The position numbers and the translations under genes are program-made. The notes beneath the pieces were generated by a model, which ran no database searches, had not been told where the DNA came from, and saw only the letters and a program-made list of their open reading frames with translations. From positions 23,983,001 through 24,047,000 of the forward strand of contig CM048552.1 in the NCBI GenBank assembly GCA_026413225.1: 64,000 nucleotides of DNA, read 5' to 3'. The stretch is from Otis tarda. Lineage: Eukaryota; Chordata; Aves; Otidiformes; Otididae. Numbering within the stretch: the first letter of the stretch is position 1; the number at the start of each line of letters is the position of its first letter. Positions 13,142 to 23,354 of this stretch are shown piece by piece.

Positions 13142-15655
13142 ATACAAAAGTGATTTTAAACCACTTTGACCCCACAACTGACTTCTATAATTGTATATGC
13201 CCAGCTCAAACTCATCCTGTTGGATGTTATCTGCCATTGTCAGGTAAGGAATAACTTCCTTTCCATTTGCCAACTACAGTAATTATTTACATAAGACAGA
13301 TTTAGGAAAGTCTCATTCTTCAGCAAGTACTGTTAAATAACAGACAAACTACTGTTCACCTTCTACAGGCTTGGAGAATGGCTGGGCGAGGCCAGAGGCA
13401 GGAAATCTATTTGACCAGGCAGCTGTATTTTCAATGTTATTAGTAACCTAATTATACATTTGTATTTTATTAACAGACTGAACATCTAAGTAGTTTCAAA
13501 ACACCCTTAAGCATGCTTTGTTTTGAATTTTATTCCAAGCTAATTACTGATTGCTACAAGTGATTAGAAAGTTATAACATCATTTAGACATTTTATTTGT
13601 AACAACTTTTTATTAAGGAGAGTAAAAAGAGGACATACAATTACAAAACATCACATTTGCAGGTAACAGATACTATATACCACAGCTAGTAGGAGAAGCT
13701 GTGCTATAAAGCTATTATAAGTTCTAGTGACCTAATTCAGACATGAATTATCTTTAGTCAAAACCCCTTCAGTCACATGCTATTTCTGAAGACATCAAAG
13801 AACATGATTGTGTGAATTTTTTGTGATTTCTTCTTCTCAGCAGAATGTTTAACCTGAAATTCATAGTGAGCCTGACACTGATGTAGCTACAGAAAACACA
13901 CAGACTTTAATTCTAAAAGTACAACTGTGATAGCATATGAACAGCAAATTACAAAGAATTTCCTTTCTGCTCCACTGTTTCCTTTCCCTCTAGCAAATAA
14001 GCAGTCAAAAATAGAATGGTGAGGAATTAGGATGATATTTGTCCAGAATTTTCTCAAGGAGCATTGACTATTTCATAAGCTTTATTTTGCACTGCCATCA
14101 AAAATTACCTGAGAACGACGCTGAACAATTGTTATAACTGTTCAGTTAACAACTTTTACTAGATTTTTTCCTTCCTTTTTGAAAATTAAAAAAGCTCATC
14201 AAATAAAACTTGCTGCTTTGGATTCTAGACTGCTTCCTGTCTCTCTAGAATAATTTCTATTTGAAAAAATAATTTCCGAATAAAACCATTGTCTTATCAT
14301 CATAAAAATAGCAAAGTTTAACATACAAATAATGTAATTAGTTGACATCTATATGACCCATAAAAACCAAATAATTTTCTGATGATGGTCCAAATGTAAC
14401 TTAAACACTGTCCCCCTAATATATGGAGAGAAAGCTTTGTAACTGAGTTTAAAAAAAAAAACACAAGTAAGAATGGATATTTATTTAGGAGGCAAGGCAA
14501 AGGAATGCATCTTATTTTTCTTTGTAAAATTATTTTGTCCTTTTTCAGAAGTATTTGTAGGACTAGTGTCTCACTTTAAACTTCGTATTTAACAGCATTG
14601 ACATCACTTACATCAAACTTCATATTTACATTGCACTTCCTACATTAATGTACTCTGAACTTAATATTTAATATCACACCCAGTTTCATTTGTAGTGTCC
14701 TAATTTAGTAGTTCAAGGGTTTTTTTAAAAAAAAAACCAAAGTGGATAATTACTTTTCTACAAACAAGTAATTTTCTCAGTTAATAATAACTTAAGTTTG
14801 AAGCAGTTCTATATAACTCAAATACATTACTCTGAAATCACAGTCGTGTAATTTTAAAATATATTAAATTTCACTTGCGAGTTTTTCAGGACTTTTGAGA
14901 TGTTAATAACATGTTCTTCACTACTATGCAGTAATAATAGATTTTTTTATGCAATTAGAAATAAAAATAAAACAGAAAATAAGTACAAATGGACATGCTT
15001 CTTATTGTTCAGATGCATGGATAGAGCAGGAATAACACTACAAGTCTGGATTATTTTATTCATTGTGTTTCTTTTCAACAGCTTTATTTTATTATTTATT
15101 CCATGTTTAATCACAAATTACATTGTTATTTCTTTTTCTACCTTTATGTTAAGGATTATGCTTTACCTTCATGTTTTTACTTTATTTAAGGATAAAAAAA
15201 AAATAAATTTTATACACTCTCTACTTTCACAAATAGCTTTCTGAAATGTTTATCATGCAGGTGGAGACTACTCATGTTTTGTCTCTTCCAAAAGAAGAGA
15301 CATTTAGGTCTTCGTAGGAGTTGTATGACACAATAAATATTTCATTAGGACCTCTTTGTTTGGAAAATGCTGATTCATAAGAACTAATTTTTTTTTTTTG
15401 TAAGAATCCATCCACTTTGGTGTATTTACTGATTACTCAGGACTGAATTTTAAAGTAAATTAGAGTCAACGGTGAACTGTTAAGGGCGCCAGCATAGCTT
15501 CAAGGCATTTCTGTATTTAGCTGACAGGAATGATGAATCCTCACTTCCTTCTGAATACTAGCAGAGACAAACAAAGAGATAAACAATTAAATACAGATTT
15601 AAAAAAAAAATAGTATGAAAATAACCTGCTAACATGTAAAAACTTCAAAAATAGT
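13142..15655. other. AT-rich stretch without a recognised gene
   Basis: About 2.5 kb of AT-rich sequence. The longest frame (14900-15244, 114 codons) is rich in Phe, Ile, Leu and Lys, as expected for translated AT-rich DNA, and has no recognisable domain. No repeat family is recognised. Confidence 0.5.
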
Positions 15656-16207
15656 ATCATAGAATCACAGAATCATAGAATGGCATGGTTGGATGGGACC
15701 TATAAGATCATCTAGTCCAACCGTCTTCCCACTACCATTGCTGCCACAGCTACTAAACCATATCTTGTAGCTTCTCATCAAGCCGCTTCTTGAACACTGC
15801 CAGGGACGGTGACTCCACCACCTCCCTGGGCAGGCCATTCCAGTGCCTGACCACTCTTTGGGAGAAAAAGTTTTTCCTCACGTCCAATCTAAACCTCCTC
15901 TGGTACAACTTGTGGCCATTTCCTCGGGTCCTGCTTGTTGCCTGGGAGAAGAGGCCAAACCCCTGCTCATCACAACCTGCCTTCAGGAAGCTATAGAGTG
16001 CAATGAGATCTCCCCTGAGCCTCCTCTTCTCCAGACTAAACAATCCCAACTCTCTCAGCCGCTCCTCATAAGACTTGTGCTCCAGACCCCTCACCAGCTT
16101 TGTTGCCCTTCTCTGGACACGTTCCAGGGCTTCAATGTCTTTCTTGTAGTGAGGGGCCCAAAACTGAACACAATACTCAAGGTGCGGCCTCACCAGCGCC
16201 GAATACA
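15656..16207 (-). mobile_element. CR1 LINE, well-preserved 5'-truncated 3' end
   Basis: A minus-strand CR1 fragment. Its 3' terminus has several copies of the reverse-complemented octamer (ATCATAGAATCACAGAATCA at about 15657). The 3' UTR then leads into an uninterrupted C-terminal ORF2 frame. The 5' truncation is at about 16207, where CR1 similarity stops and a short GTAGTC-type repeat begins. The 3' UTR ('CTTCCCACTACCATTGCTGC') differs from the other CR1 copies here, so it represents a separate subfamily. Truncation at the 5' end is usual for CR1, which is copied by target-primed reverse transcription. Confidence 0.95.
15753..16193 (-). pseudogene. CR1 ORF2 C-terminal fragment, frame open
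   Basis: A 146-codon frame open from the first Met to the natural ORF2 stop. It contains [20 protein letters not shown], then [67 protein letters not shown] and a final [10 protein letters not shown]. In CR1 proteins this segment lies downstream of the reverse transcriptase palm and thumb. The catalytic RT motifs and the N-terminal endonuclease are absent because of 5' truncation, so the product cannot be an active transposase. The open frame suggests this copy is younger than the one at 12247. It is not a host gene. Confidence 0.9.
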
Positions 16208-16232
16208 GTCGTAGTCATAGTCGTAGTCTGAG
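16208..16232. repeat. Short GTAGTC-type tandem repeat at CR1 5' edge
   Basis: A few imperfect copies of GTCGTA/GTCATA directly abut the truncated 5' end of the CR1 copy. They may be pre-existing target sequence or arose at the junction. Confidence 0.6.
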
Positions 16233-17420
16233 TACTGAGTGTCTATACAAGTGGAAGATAAGCAAAGTTAAGAATTGGCTGCTCACCAATTTATTGTCAA
16301 TGTGATGGCATGATCAAGAAAACAGTCTTCCTCTGGAGAGACATACAGTCGCACTACTCAAACGCGTACCAGTAAGTGCAGTAGAAGAGACTGAAAAGGT
16401 CAGGAAGTTTTCAGCAAATTTTCTTTTTCCTCTGAAAATGTCAATTTGTCTAAGCCCAAATAATTTCTGAGGGAAGATTTCTTTTTGTGAATTTTTGTTC
16501 TTAAATTATTTCTGACGTGCTGAAAAATCACATCTTATCTGTTTGAAAAACTGTGATACAGAGACAGTTTTGCTTTTGGATCATATGACTCTTTAAAAAT
16601 ATACAATATTTTTAGTGAAGATTAAAAAAAATTAAATTGCTTTGAAAGTAATAAAGTAAATGTTTTCATTCATTTCATCTGAGGGAGTGAGGGAAGCTGT
16701 CCCATAAAAAAAAAAAAAGTGGACCCGAATAATGAATTGAATCATAATGTAAAAAAATTTCATTAAATGAGAACCACATTTCATTTAGTCTATGATGAAT
16801 AAGATTATGATTCTCAGAATTGCCACTTGATGTGATTGCTGTCTTAGCTTTGGATTAGACTTAGAGAGTGGACAACTTACACAATTTATAATTCAACTAG
16901 TTGATTAATTTATGTATTGATATACTGATCTTTTTTAAAAGGAGGAAATTTGCGAAGGTCACAGTTCATTACATCAAATAAATCCATGAGCCGTGTAAAT
17001 AGTGAATGAGATGTACACATCCAATTTTTCTTTGTGTGGCTGTTCACCATGCTCTAATAATTACTTTTAAACACCTTTTTTTCAGGTAGATTTGTACAGC
17101 CTATATACATGTTTCCAGGACTTATGCTTAGTAGCATTTGGACAGATTGTTGCTGCTGACAACAAGAGTAGGAGAAAAAAGACAATTAACTTTTCTGGCT
17201 TTGACAGCAGCAGAAGTGCTCAGTCTCTGCAACAAGAATCCCAAATTTATTCTGTCAATTAAACATTTAAGGAGTTGCAAACATAGGAAGGATGAAATTA
17301 AGTGAATGTGAAAACACTGGGAACAGTAGATTAAAAATATTTTGTCATACTCAGCTACATAATGCTCACAATGGTTCTTTTCTCTGCTTATAAGAAATGA
17401 ATGGTACCTTCACCTCATGA
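16233..17420. other. AT-rich non-coding spacer
   Basis: About 1.2 kb between the CR1 copy and the solo LTR. No gene, RNA or repeat family recognised. Confidence 0.5.
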
Positions 17421-17425
17421 ACTCT

Positions 17426-18568
17426 TGTCGTGGTTTTGTTAGTGAGGGGGGGCCTAAGGTGGTAGCTTCTGTAGGAAACTGCTAGAAGCCGCTCCCCTTT
17501 GTTCAGTGGACTCGGCCAGGCCTAGGGCGGACCTGCTGCTGGCCAAGGCCAAGCCGATTGGTAGCAGAATGTTCCCTGATAACGCCTCTGCGATAACGTA
17601 TTTAAGAAGGGGAAAACAGAAAAAAAAAAAAAGAGAAGAGAAGATGTGAAGAAGCTGAGCGGGGGCGGAGGTGCAGAGGGGGAGGCGCAGGCCTCATGGG
17701 CCTTGCAGGCCTCACCCTCTGGCCTCTCGCCAGGCAGCCGACTGGGCCCGACTTGGTCCGGCCCGGCTGCAAGAAGTGGAGAGGAGATGAGAAGTGAATA
17801 AGATGTAAAAAGATCCTGAGAGACATCTACCACCCTGTTGTGAGGAACGGCTACAGACGCCAAGGTCAGTTCAGAAGGAGGGGGAGGAGTAATGCGGCTC
17901 CTGGCCAAGATTCCCCTGCAGCCTGTGGTGACGACCATGGTGGAGCAGGTTGTCCCCCTGCAGCCCATGGAGGTCCACAGAGGAGCAGAGATCCACTTGG
18001 AGCCCGTGAAGGACCCCGTACCGGGGGAGGTGGATGCCTGAAGGCGGCTGTGGCCCGTGGAGGGCCCGCTGGGACAGCTGTTCTGGAGAGACTGTACTCC
18101 GTGGAAGAGATGACCCACGCCGGAGCAGTTCCACGAAGGACTGTGGCCCGTGGGAGGGACCCCACGATGGAGCAGGGGAGGAATGTGAGGAGTTCTTCCC
18201 CCGACCATGAAGCAGCAGCATGAAACAACGTATGATGAACTGACTGCAACCCCCATTCCCTCTTCCCCCCTGTGCCGCTCGGGGGGGGGAAGGTAGTAGA
18301 GATAAAGTTAAGCTTGGGAAGAGGGAGGGGTGGATGGAGGTTATCTTGTTCCCTGTCTCATTATCCTGCTGTTTGTAGTAATAAATGAATAGTTTTGCCC
18401 AAGTCGAGTCTGTTTTGCCCGTGACGGTAACTTTAAGGATTTCTCCCTGTCCTTATCTCAAACCTCGAGCCGTTTTTCCTTATATTTTCTCTCCCTGTTC
18501 TCTCGGAGGGTGGGGGGAGTGAGAGAGAGACTGCGTAGTCTGGTCCTGATCAGGGCTGAACTACGACA
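17426..18568 (+). mobile_element. Solo LTR of an avian endogenous retrovirus (ERVL-type)
   Basis: A 1143-bp element starts TGTCGTGGTT and ends GAACTACGACA, an imperfect terminal inverted repeat of the TG...CA type. It is flanked by identical 5-bp direct repeats ACTCT (17421-17425 and 18569-18573), the footprint of retroviral integrase; a 5-bp duplication suits ERVL-type elements. A TATA-like TATTTAAG lies at 17599-17606 and AATAAA at 18380-18385, giving a U3-R-U5 order on the plus strand. The central part (about 17930-18180) is GC-rich and made of imperfect repeats around CCCGTGGAGGG...GGAGCAG, as I remember for a widespread avian ERVL LTR family. No internal gag, pol or env region and no second LTR in the same direction adjoin it, so it is a solo LTR left by LTR-LTR recombination. 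Intact ends and duplication suggest moderate to young age. Family assignment is from memory, not a search. Confidence 0.9.
17930..18180 (+). repeat. GC-rich internal repeats within the solo LTR
   Basis: At least five imperfect units recur with spacing of roughly 25-70 bp. Each has a CC(C/-)(A/G)TGG(A/G)(A/G) core, and most carry a downstream GG(A/G)GCAG or a close variant (for example around 17966, 18001, 18055, 18100 and 18148). They form the only strong GC/CpG-rich patch in the window, which could be mistaken for a CpG island. Confidence 0.7.
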
Positions 18569-18573
18569 ACTCT

Positions 18574-19457
18574 GCAATATTAAAAAAAAAAAAAAGGACT
18601 TTTAGGAGAATAATTATCAAGACGGTTCCTTAACCTGTCTTATACATTTAATGAAAATGGAAATTTTCACTGTTAAAGATTCTGCTTAATAGCAGGTATC
18701 TGTATGAATCATGTATGTAGGATATCTGTGGCTTTCAGTCTTCCATAATTTTGTACATAGAGACTAAAGATTCTACTTGTCCTTTTCACATCAGCAGAAA
18801 CTCAAGAGATGTGAAGAAATCAATTTAAAAGGAAACAGTAAATATTATGAAGAGGATTGAAAGATTTCTCTTGAGAGGGTTAGGAGAAAATCAAAGATAA
18901 GAATTTTGACAGCTAGGACTAGAGATCAGTAAATAATACAGAATTTTTATGCACCTATTTCCTATAATTCTAAGGCAAATGCAAATTAAAGTGAAATCTG
19001 TGCATCTGGCCCATAAGTAATTTTGATTCAGAATTAGAGTTATTCAAGAGGTAACATTTCCCATTTCAAACTTCCATGTTGAATTTTAAAACACATAAAA
19101 TGTTAACCTAGCATATGTAAATATTTGTGCATCTTCGTGTGAAAACATGCATATTTTATCTGCATCCAGTCAGAGTAGAGTGACAATGCCAATTATCTAA
19201 CAAAGTTGAAAGCCAAGGCGTAAAACAGAAGAGCGAAACTTAGCATGAAAACTATAGTGGAGAACAAGATATAAAGTCTCTTCAAACACTGTATAAGATC
19301 TTTATGAAGATCTACAGAGCTCCCAGAAACAAGTAAAAGTAATGCCAAGACTCTAAAAGCAATAAAGGTTGGGAGCAGACTTAGTGTGGAGCAGTCTGCT
19401 TGTGCAGCACCCCTACAAAACAGTTCTCAAGAAACAAACAAAGAAAAAAAAAGTGGC
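18574..19457. other. AT-rich spacer between two oppositely oriented LTRs
   Basis: About 0.9 kb of unique-looking AT-rich DNA separating the plus-strand solo LTR from the minus-strand LTR piece. It holds no retroviral coding similarity, so the two LTRs are not the ends of one provirus. Confidence 0.6.
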
Positions 19458-19840
19458 TGTTGTAGGTTAGGCTAACAGCCAAACTCCCACTCAGCTGCTC
19501 GCTCACTCCCCTGTTCCCTGCAGCACAAGGGTAGGAAATAGGAAGATCAGGAGTGAGAAAGCTCATGGCTCAAGGTACAGACAGGGATATTGCTTACCAG
19601 TTACCATCATGGGCAAAACAGACTCAACCTGGAGAAAATTAATTTAGCGTATTGCCAGTTAAAACAGATACAGATTCACGTGGTGAGAAACAAAAAGAAT
19701 AACACTACAGCAACACTTTTCCTCCCCCTTTTAGCCATCTCAACTTTTCTTCTTCACTCCAGACTCCTCTACCCACCTCCCCCTAAGTACCGTAGGAGGG
19801 GATGGTGGTGTACGACCAGTGATCTAAATCAGTCTGCTCG
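19458..19840 (-). mobile_element. Truncated ERVL-type LTR, related to the 17426 LTR
   Basis: Read on the minus strand, this matches the R-U5 end of the solo LTR at 17426-18568. The strongest shared block is the complement of the GAGTCTGTTTTGCCCGTGAC region (here about 19606-19625; 18406-18425 in the other copy). The U5 pyrimidine tract and a CTAACCTACAACA-like 3' terminus (complement at 19458) also correspond. The AATAAA neighbourhood and part of the segment before it are recognisable to about 19840, after which similarity fades. The U3 side and 5' terminus are not visible, so it is a fragment. It is more divergent than the 17426 copy and probably older. No flanking duplication can be defined with one end missing. 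Confidence 0.75.
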
Positions 19841-22077
19841 GAGAAGAATGAACACTCTGGAAACTGCTTGGTTGTAATCAGGTTGTTAATATGCAACAGA
19901 AGAACAATTGTACTTTTAAACCTTTAGATATAAACATTGCAAATGTGAATTTTTCTAGAAGTAAGAAAGTTTCCATGTCTCCAGCAGGGAGATTTGTGAT
20001 AAATCTTTCATCATTCTTGTCCATTGCCATTCTCTGCCCATTCTGGTACGACAATCTGAAGACAAGGCAATCTATTGATTTTTCAGCAGAATCAGAGTTT
20101 TTTTCCAGAAATGCCACCCCATCATGGTAATAGTAAGGAGAGGTTTATGCGGATTTTTTCCAATAAGGCAGATGATTTTTAAAATTAATTTAACTTTTCT
20201 GTTAAGAAGTGTTTCCTTCTGGTGGAACTTTCTGTCTTTCATGAAACTAGAATGTTTGCAGTCACAAAACAAGGCACTTTAAACAAAGAATAAAACACTT
20301 ATTTTGTAAATAATCTCACTGCTGTGATCACTAGAGTGTGGCTGTTTTGGGGTAGCACTATAACTGCTCCCTCTTTCAGCTCTCCTGTTAAATGTTAGCT
20401 AAATATTGACTGGTGTACACCTTTGAATGATGCATTTGAACATACATTAGTGCAGGGTGCAAAGAATTATGTCTCAAAGATACGCAAATTAGCAGCTCAC
20501 CACATATGAGGGCAGGCACATTATCATGGTTGCCCTGAGATTTTGCTTTCACTTATAAGGAGTTTGATAGCAATGTTTATTTAAATTTTTTCACACCTTT
20601 CTGGTATCACCTGTTATTGTGCTTGCCACATTTTACTAGGAGGATGCAAAAGGGAAACACAACCATACTTCAGGCTATTATTGTTTTAGCATTGTTTCAA
20701 ATCTGTTGTAATGTGAAACCATAATCTGAGGGCTACACGTCTCTGCTACACTCTGTTCTGCAGTATGAAGGTAGACAGAAGGTGATTTAAGACACGTGTA
20801 TTTTTTGTCACATGAAGAAGATGAACTAATAAACTGTGGTATTTTTTTTTGATGGAGCTGGATAAATTGTCTACCTTTTCAAGTAAGGTAATTGTCAACC
20901 TGAAGAATTTGGCAATACAGATCTACCAGGGTCTTTTATTGAGAGCTGATCAATCAAGGAAAAAATGATGAAGTTTGATGCTGCGTTTTGTCTTCATTTC
21001 TTAAATATAACCAAAGTATGGTTGTATACTGAAAATGTTCCCAAAAGACATTCTTTATTAGAAAGCAAGTGTTGACTACTGGAGTAAAAGGATAGAAATC
21101 ATTTTCAAACTCAGCTATAGATTCTTACTGTGGAATCCATAATAGGAAGTAAAAAGTAAATTTAACAGTTCTCACAATTGATTAGAAAAAAAATAGATGC
21201 TGTTGCAACCCCATGATCCATTCTTTCCTTTTGATTATTTGCTATTATGCCTATAATCAGAAGTAATCAGCATGTTCAGTTGAAATATACCATATACTAT
21301 GTAGCCAGGACTGTAATTTGTTTTCAATCAATGTTTTTTAACTGCAGCTAATAAAGGATTGTTCATAAAAACATTCTGAGAAAAGATGAGCACTCAATTA
21401 GGTTTTGTAATATTAACGAATAGTGTTGTGATTACAATTATAGAGACTGATACACTCCTTTTCCGCTACAGAGAGAGTGATGACATGGATTGTACCAGTG
21501 ATGACTCTCTCAGACTCTGAAACAGCTTTGTGAGGGACTCACAAAATGTGCTTTCAATAGGTTTATCTACGACCAGAATTATCTGAGTCTTCAGCTGAAA
21601 CCTCACTGAAGTACTACATAGCCCCTACTGATTACCTGCCAACAGTAACAATTCTGCAGGGGCTTTGCATAATACAGACGTATCATTTGCTTACCAATGG
21701 TTTAAGATTACTAAGTCATTACAAAATTAGGTCATAGTAGCCATCTTCAGTCACACAGTATTTGAAGTAGGCAGCTGGAGATACCAGTAGTGGTATGCAT
21801 TTGATATAATGTATGTATATTAGATTTATTCATCTAAGTTGCAACAGAAAGAAAAACAGATCCTTCTCCAAAGTGATTGTTCTCACCCAGATGAAAGACG
21901 TTTGGTCAGTTAAGCCACAAAGCTATTTACTTCTCTCAGCTGATTATAGCAGAAGTGTCTTCAGCTGAGTGAGATGAACCTTTCTGTTGCTATCATGTAT
22001 CCTGTTATAGTTCAACACCTTTCTAGCAAGAACTGATTTAATTTTTTCTTTCACTACTTATAAATGTCACCTATTTT
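19841..22077. other. AT-rich stretch without a recognised gene
   Basis: About 2.2 kb. No coding similarity, RNA gene or repeat family recognised. The 79-codon frames that overlap on both strands around 19890-20130 are chance frames. Confidence 0.5.
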
Positions 22078-22524
22078 ATGAGTACTCCTCATGTGGAAGA
22101 ACCACTGGTTTGTACAGAGGCAAATGGCTCAACACAGGAGCTCTTACTGTCTCCAAAGACTGGAACTTGCAAAGGAATTCAGCACATAAAGACTAGTTAC
22201 CACCTCTCCAGAAGAGTGACAATCTGGCCTGCAGAACCTAATCAGGAGCTGGGAGGTAGCTGTCTTGACCTCTCACCAGATGGACAATGTCTTATTCATC
22301 TTCATAAAACAGGTGCCTGTTTCATAGTGCCTGCAAGACTTCTGTCTGTGCTTTGCCAGTGTGCTAAGCAATGGTTACCAGTGGGTCCTCCATCTTTGTC
22401 TGAAATATCATATGTTAGTACTATACTCCAAATAAAATGTAGCAGTATGAAAAATCAAATTATACAATTCCAGTTACTGATGGACCCTACTGAAACTGAT
22501 AGGATTTTTTTTTTTTTAAGTTAA
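22078..22524 (+). other. Unrecognised 148-codon open frame, status doubtful
   Basis: An open frame of 148 codons beginning MSTPHVEEPLVCTEANGSTQ and containing LDLSPDGQCLIHLHKTGACF. Its base composition over about 22085-22400 is less AT-rich than its surroundings, and amino-acid use is mixed rather than the Phe/Ile/Lys-rich pattern of the nearby chance frames. A T/C-rich tract lies upstream (about 22035-22065), but no clear CAG acceptor adjoins the Met. It ends in a poly-T-derived FFF run, typical of read-through into low-complexity DNA. I recognise no domain. It could be a chance frame, a decayed transposon or a retrocopy. It is listed because it is the longest frame outside known repeats. 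Confidence 0.25.
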
Positions 22525-22824
22525 GCTTAACATGCTTTCTGTCAACTGTAGTCAGCAGCCAGCTTGTACAGGAAATCAACTGAGGTCTAAAAGAGACAGG
22601 AAAACTAGTAAATAGAGCACATTTTGCTCATATACCTAGGAAGTAACAGTTTTGACAACTTCCTGTTTTTGGCAACGGTAAGATCAATGCATGGGAATCT
22701 TCATTGTGCTGGTCTAATTTATATCTGTGTCATCCTGATGAAACTGATTCATTTACAACAGTACAGAACTGGAGCATTACTATAATGAATCATCCTCTTT
22801 ATTACAGCAACCCATTAAGAATTT

Positions 22825-23261
22825 CCCACCTGGAGTACTGCGTCCAGTTCTGGAGTCCCCAACACAAGAAGGACATGGACCAGTTGGAAAGGGTCCAGAG
22901 GAGGGCCACAAAGATGATCAGAGGGCTGGAGCACCTCTCCTATGAGGACAGGCTGAGAGAGTTGGGGCTGTTCAGCCTGGAGAAGAGGAGGCTCCGGGGA
23001 GACCTGATAGCGGTCTTCCAATACCTCAAGGGGGCCTACAGGAAAGATGGGGAGAAGCTGTTCAGTAGGGCCTGTTGTGATAGGACAAGGGGTAATGGGT
23101 TTAAATTAGAAGGAGGTAGGTTTAGATTAGATGTTAGAAAAAAATTTTTTACAATGAGAGTTGTAGAGCACAGGAACAGGTTGCCCAGAGAGGTGGTGGA
23201 TGCCCCATCCCTGGAAATGTTCAAGGCCAGGCTGGATGAGGCTCTGAGCAACCTGATCTAG
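22825..23261 (+). pseudogene. CR1 ORF2 C-terminal fragment, frame open
   Basis: About 145 codons from [20 protein letters not shown] through [60 protein letters not shown] and [10 protein letters not shown] to the family stop. The frame also stays open about 121 bp upstream into unrelated sequence (Met at 22704), which gives an artificial 185-codon ORF. That fusion follows from the truncation point and is not evidence of a gene. The catalytic reverse transcriptase motifs are not included. Confidence 0.9.
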
Positions 23262-23354
23262 TCAGGGATGTCCCTGCTTCTTGCAGGGGGGTTGGACTAG
23301 ATGACCTTTGAAGGTCCCTTCCAACTCTAACCATTCTATGATTCTATGATTCTA
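22825..23354 (+). mobile_element. CR1 LINE, young 5'-truncated 3' end
   Basis: CR1 similarity begins abruptly at CCCACCTGGAGTACTG (22825) and runs to the end of the element. The tail has two ATTCTATG octamers (to 23354), preceded by the 3' UTR block GGACTAGATGACCTTTGAAG. The ORF2 C-terminal frame is open. The 3' UTR, with a CAGGGATGTCCCTGCTTCTTGCA-like hairpin at about 23264-23287, is shared with the copies at 52218 and 62830, so all three belong to one subfamily. Low decay marks it as one of the younger CR1 insertions here. Confidence 0.95.

Noticed and set aside
14900-15244. A 114-codon frame as a membrane protein
   Set aside because: The Phe/Ile/Leu-rich translation is what AT-rich DNA gives by chance. 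There is no signal peptide logic, no domain and no neighbouring gene structure.
15843-16214. A 123-codon plus-strand frame
   Set aside because: It is the antisense shadow of the CR1 ORF2 tail at 15753-16193.
17522-18256. A 244-codon minus-strand frame and three overlapping frames of 116-127 codons on both strands
   Set aside because: All lie inside the GC-rich solo LTR. Repeated GC-rich sequence lacks stop codons by composition, and the frames overlap on both strands with Pro/Ser/Gly-rich, domain-free translations.
17426-19840. A provirus bounded by the two LTRs
   Set aside because: The LTRs face opposite ways, and the 0.9 kb between them holds no viral coding similarity.
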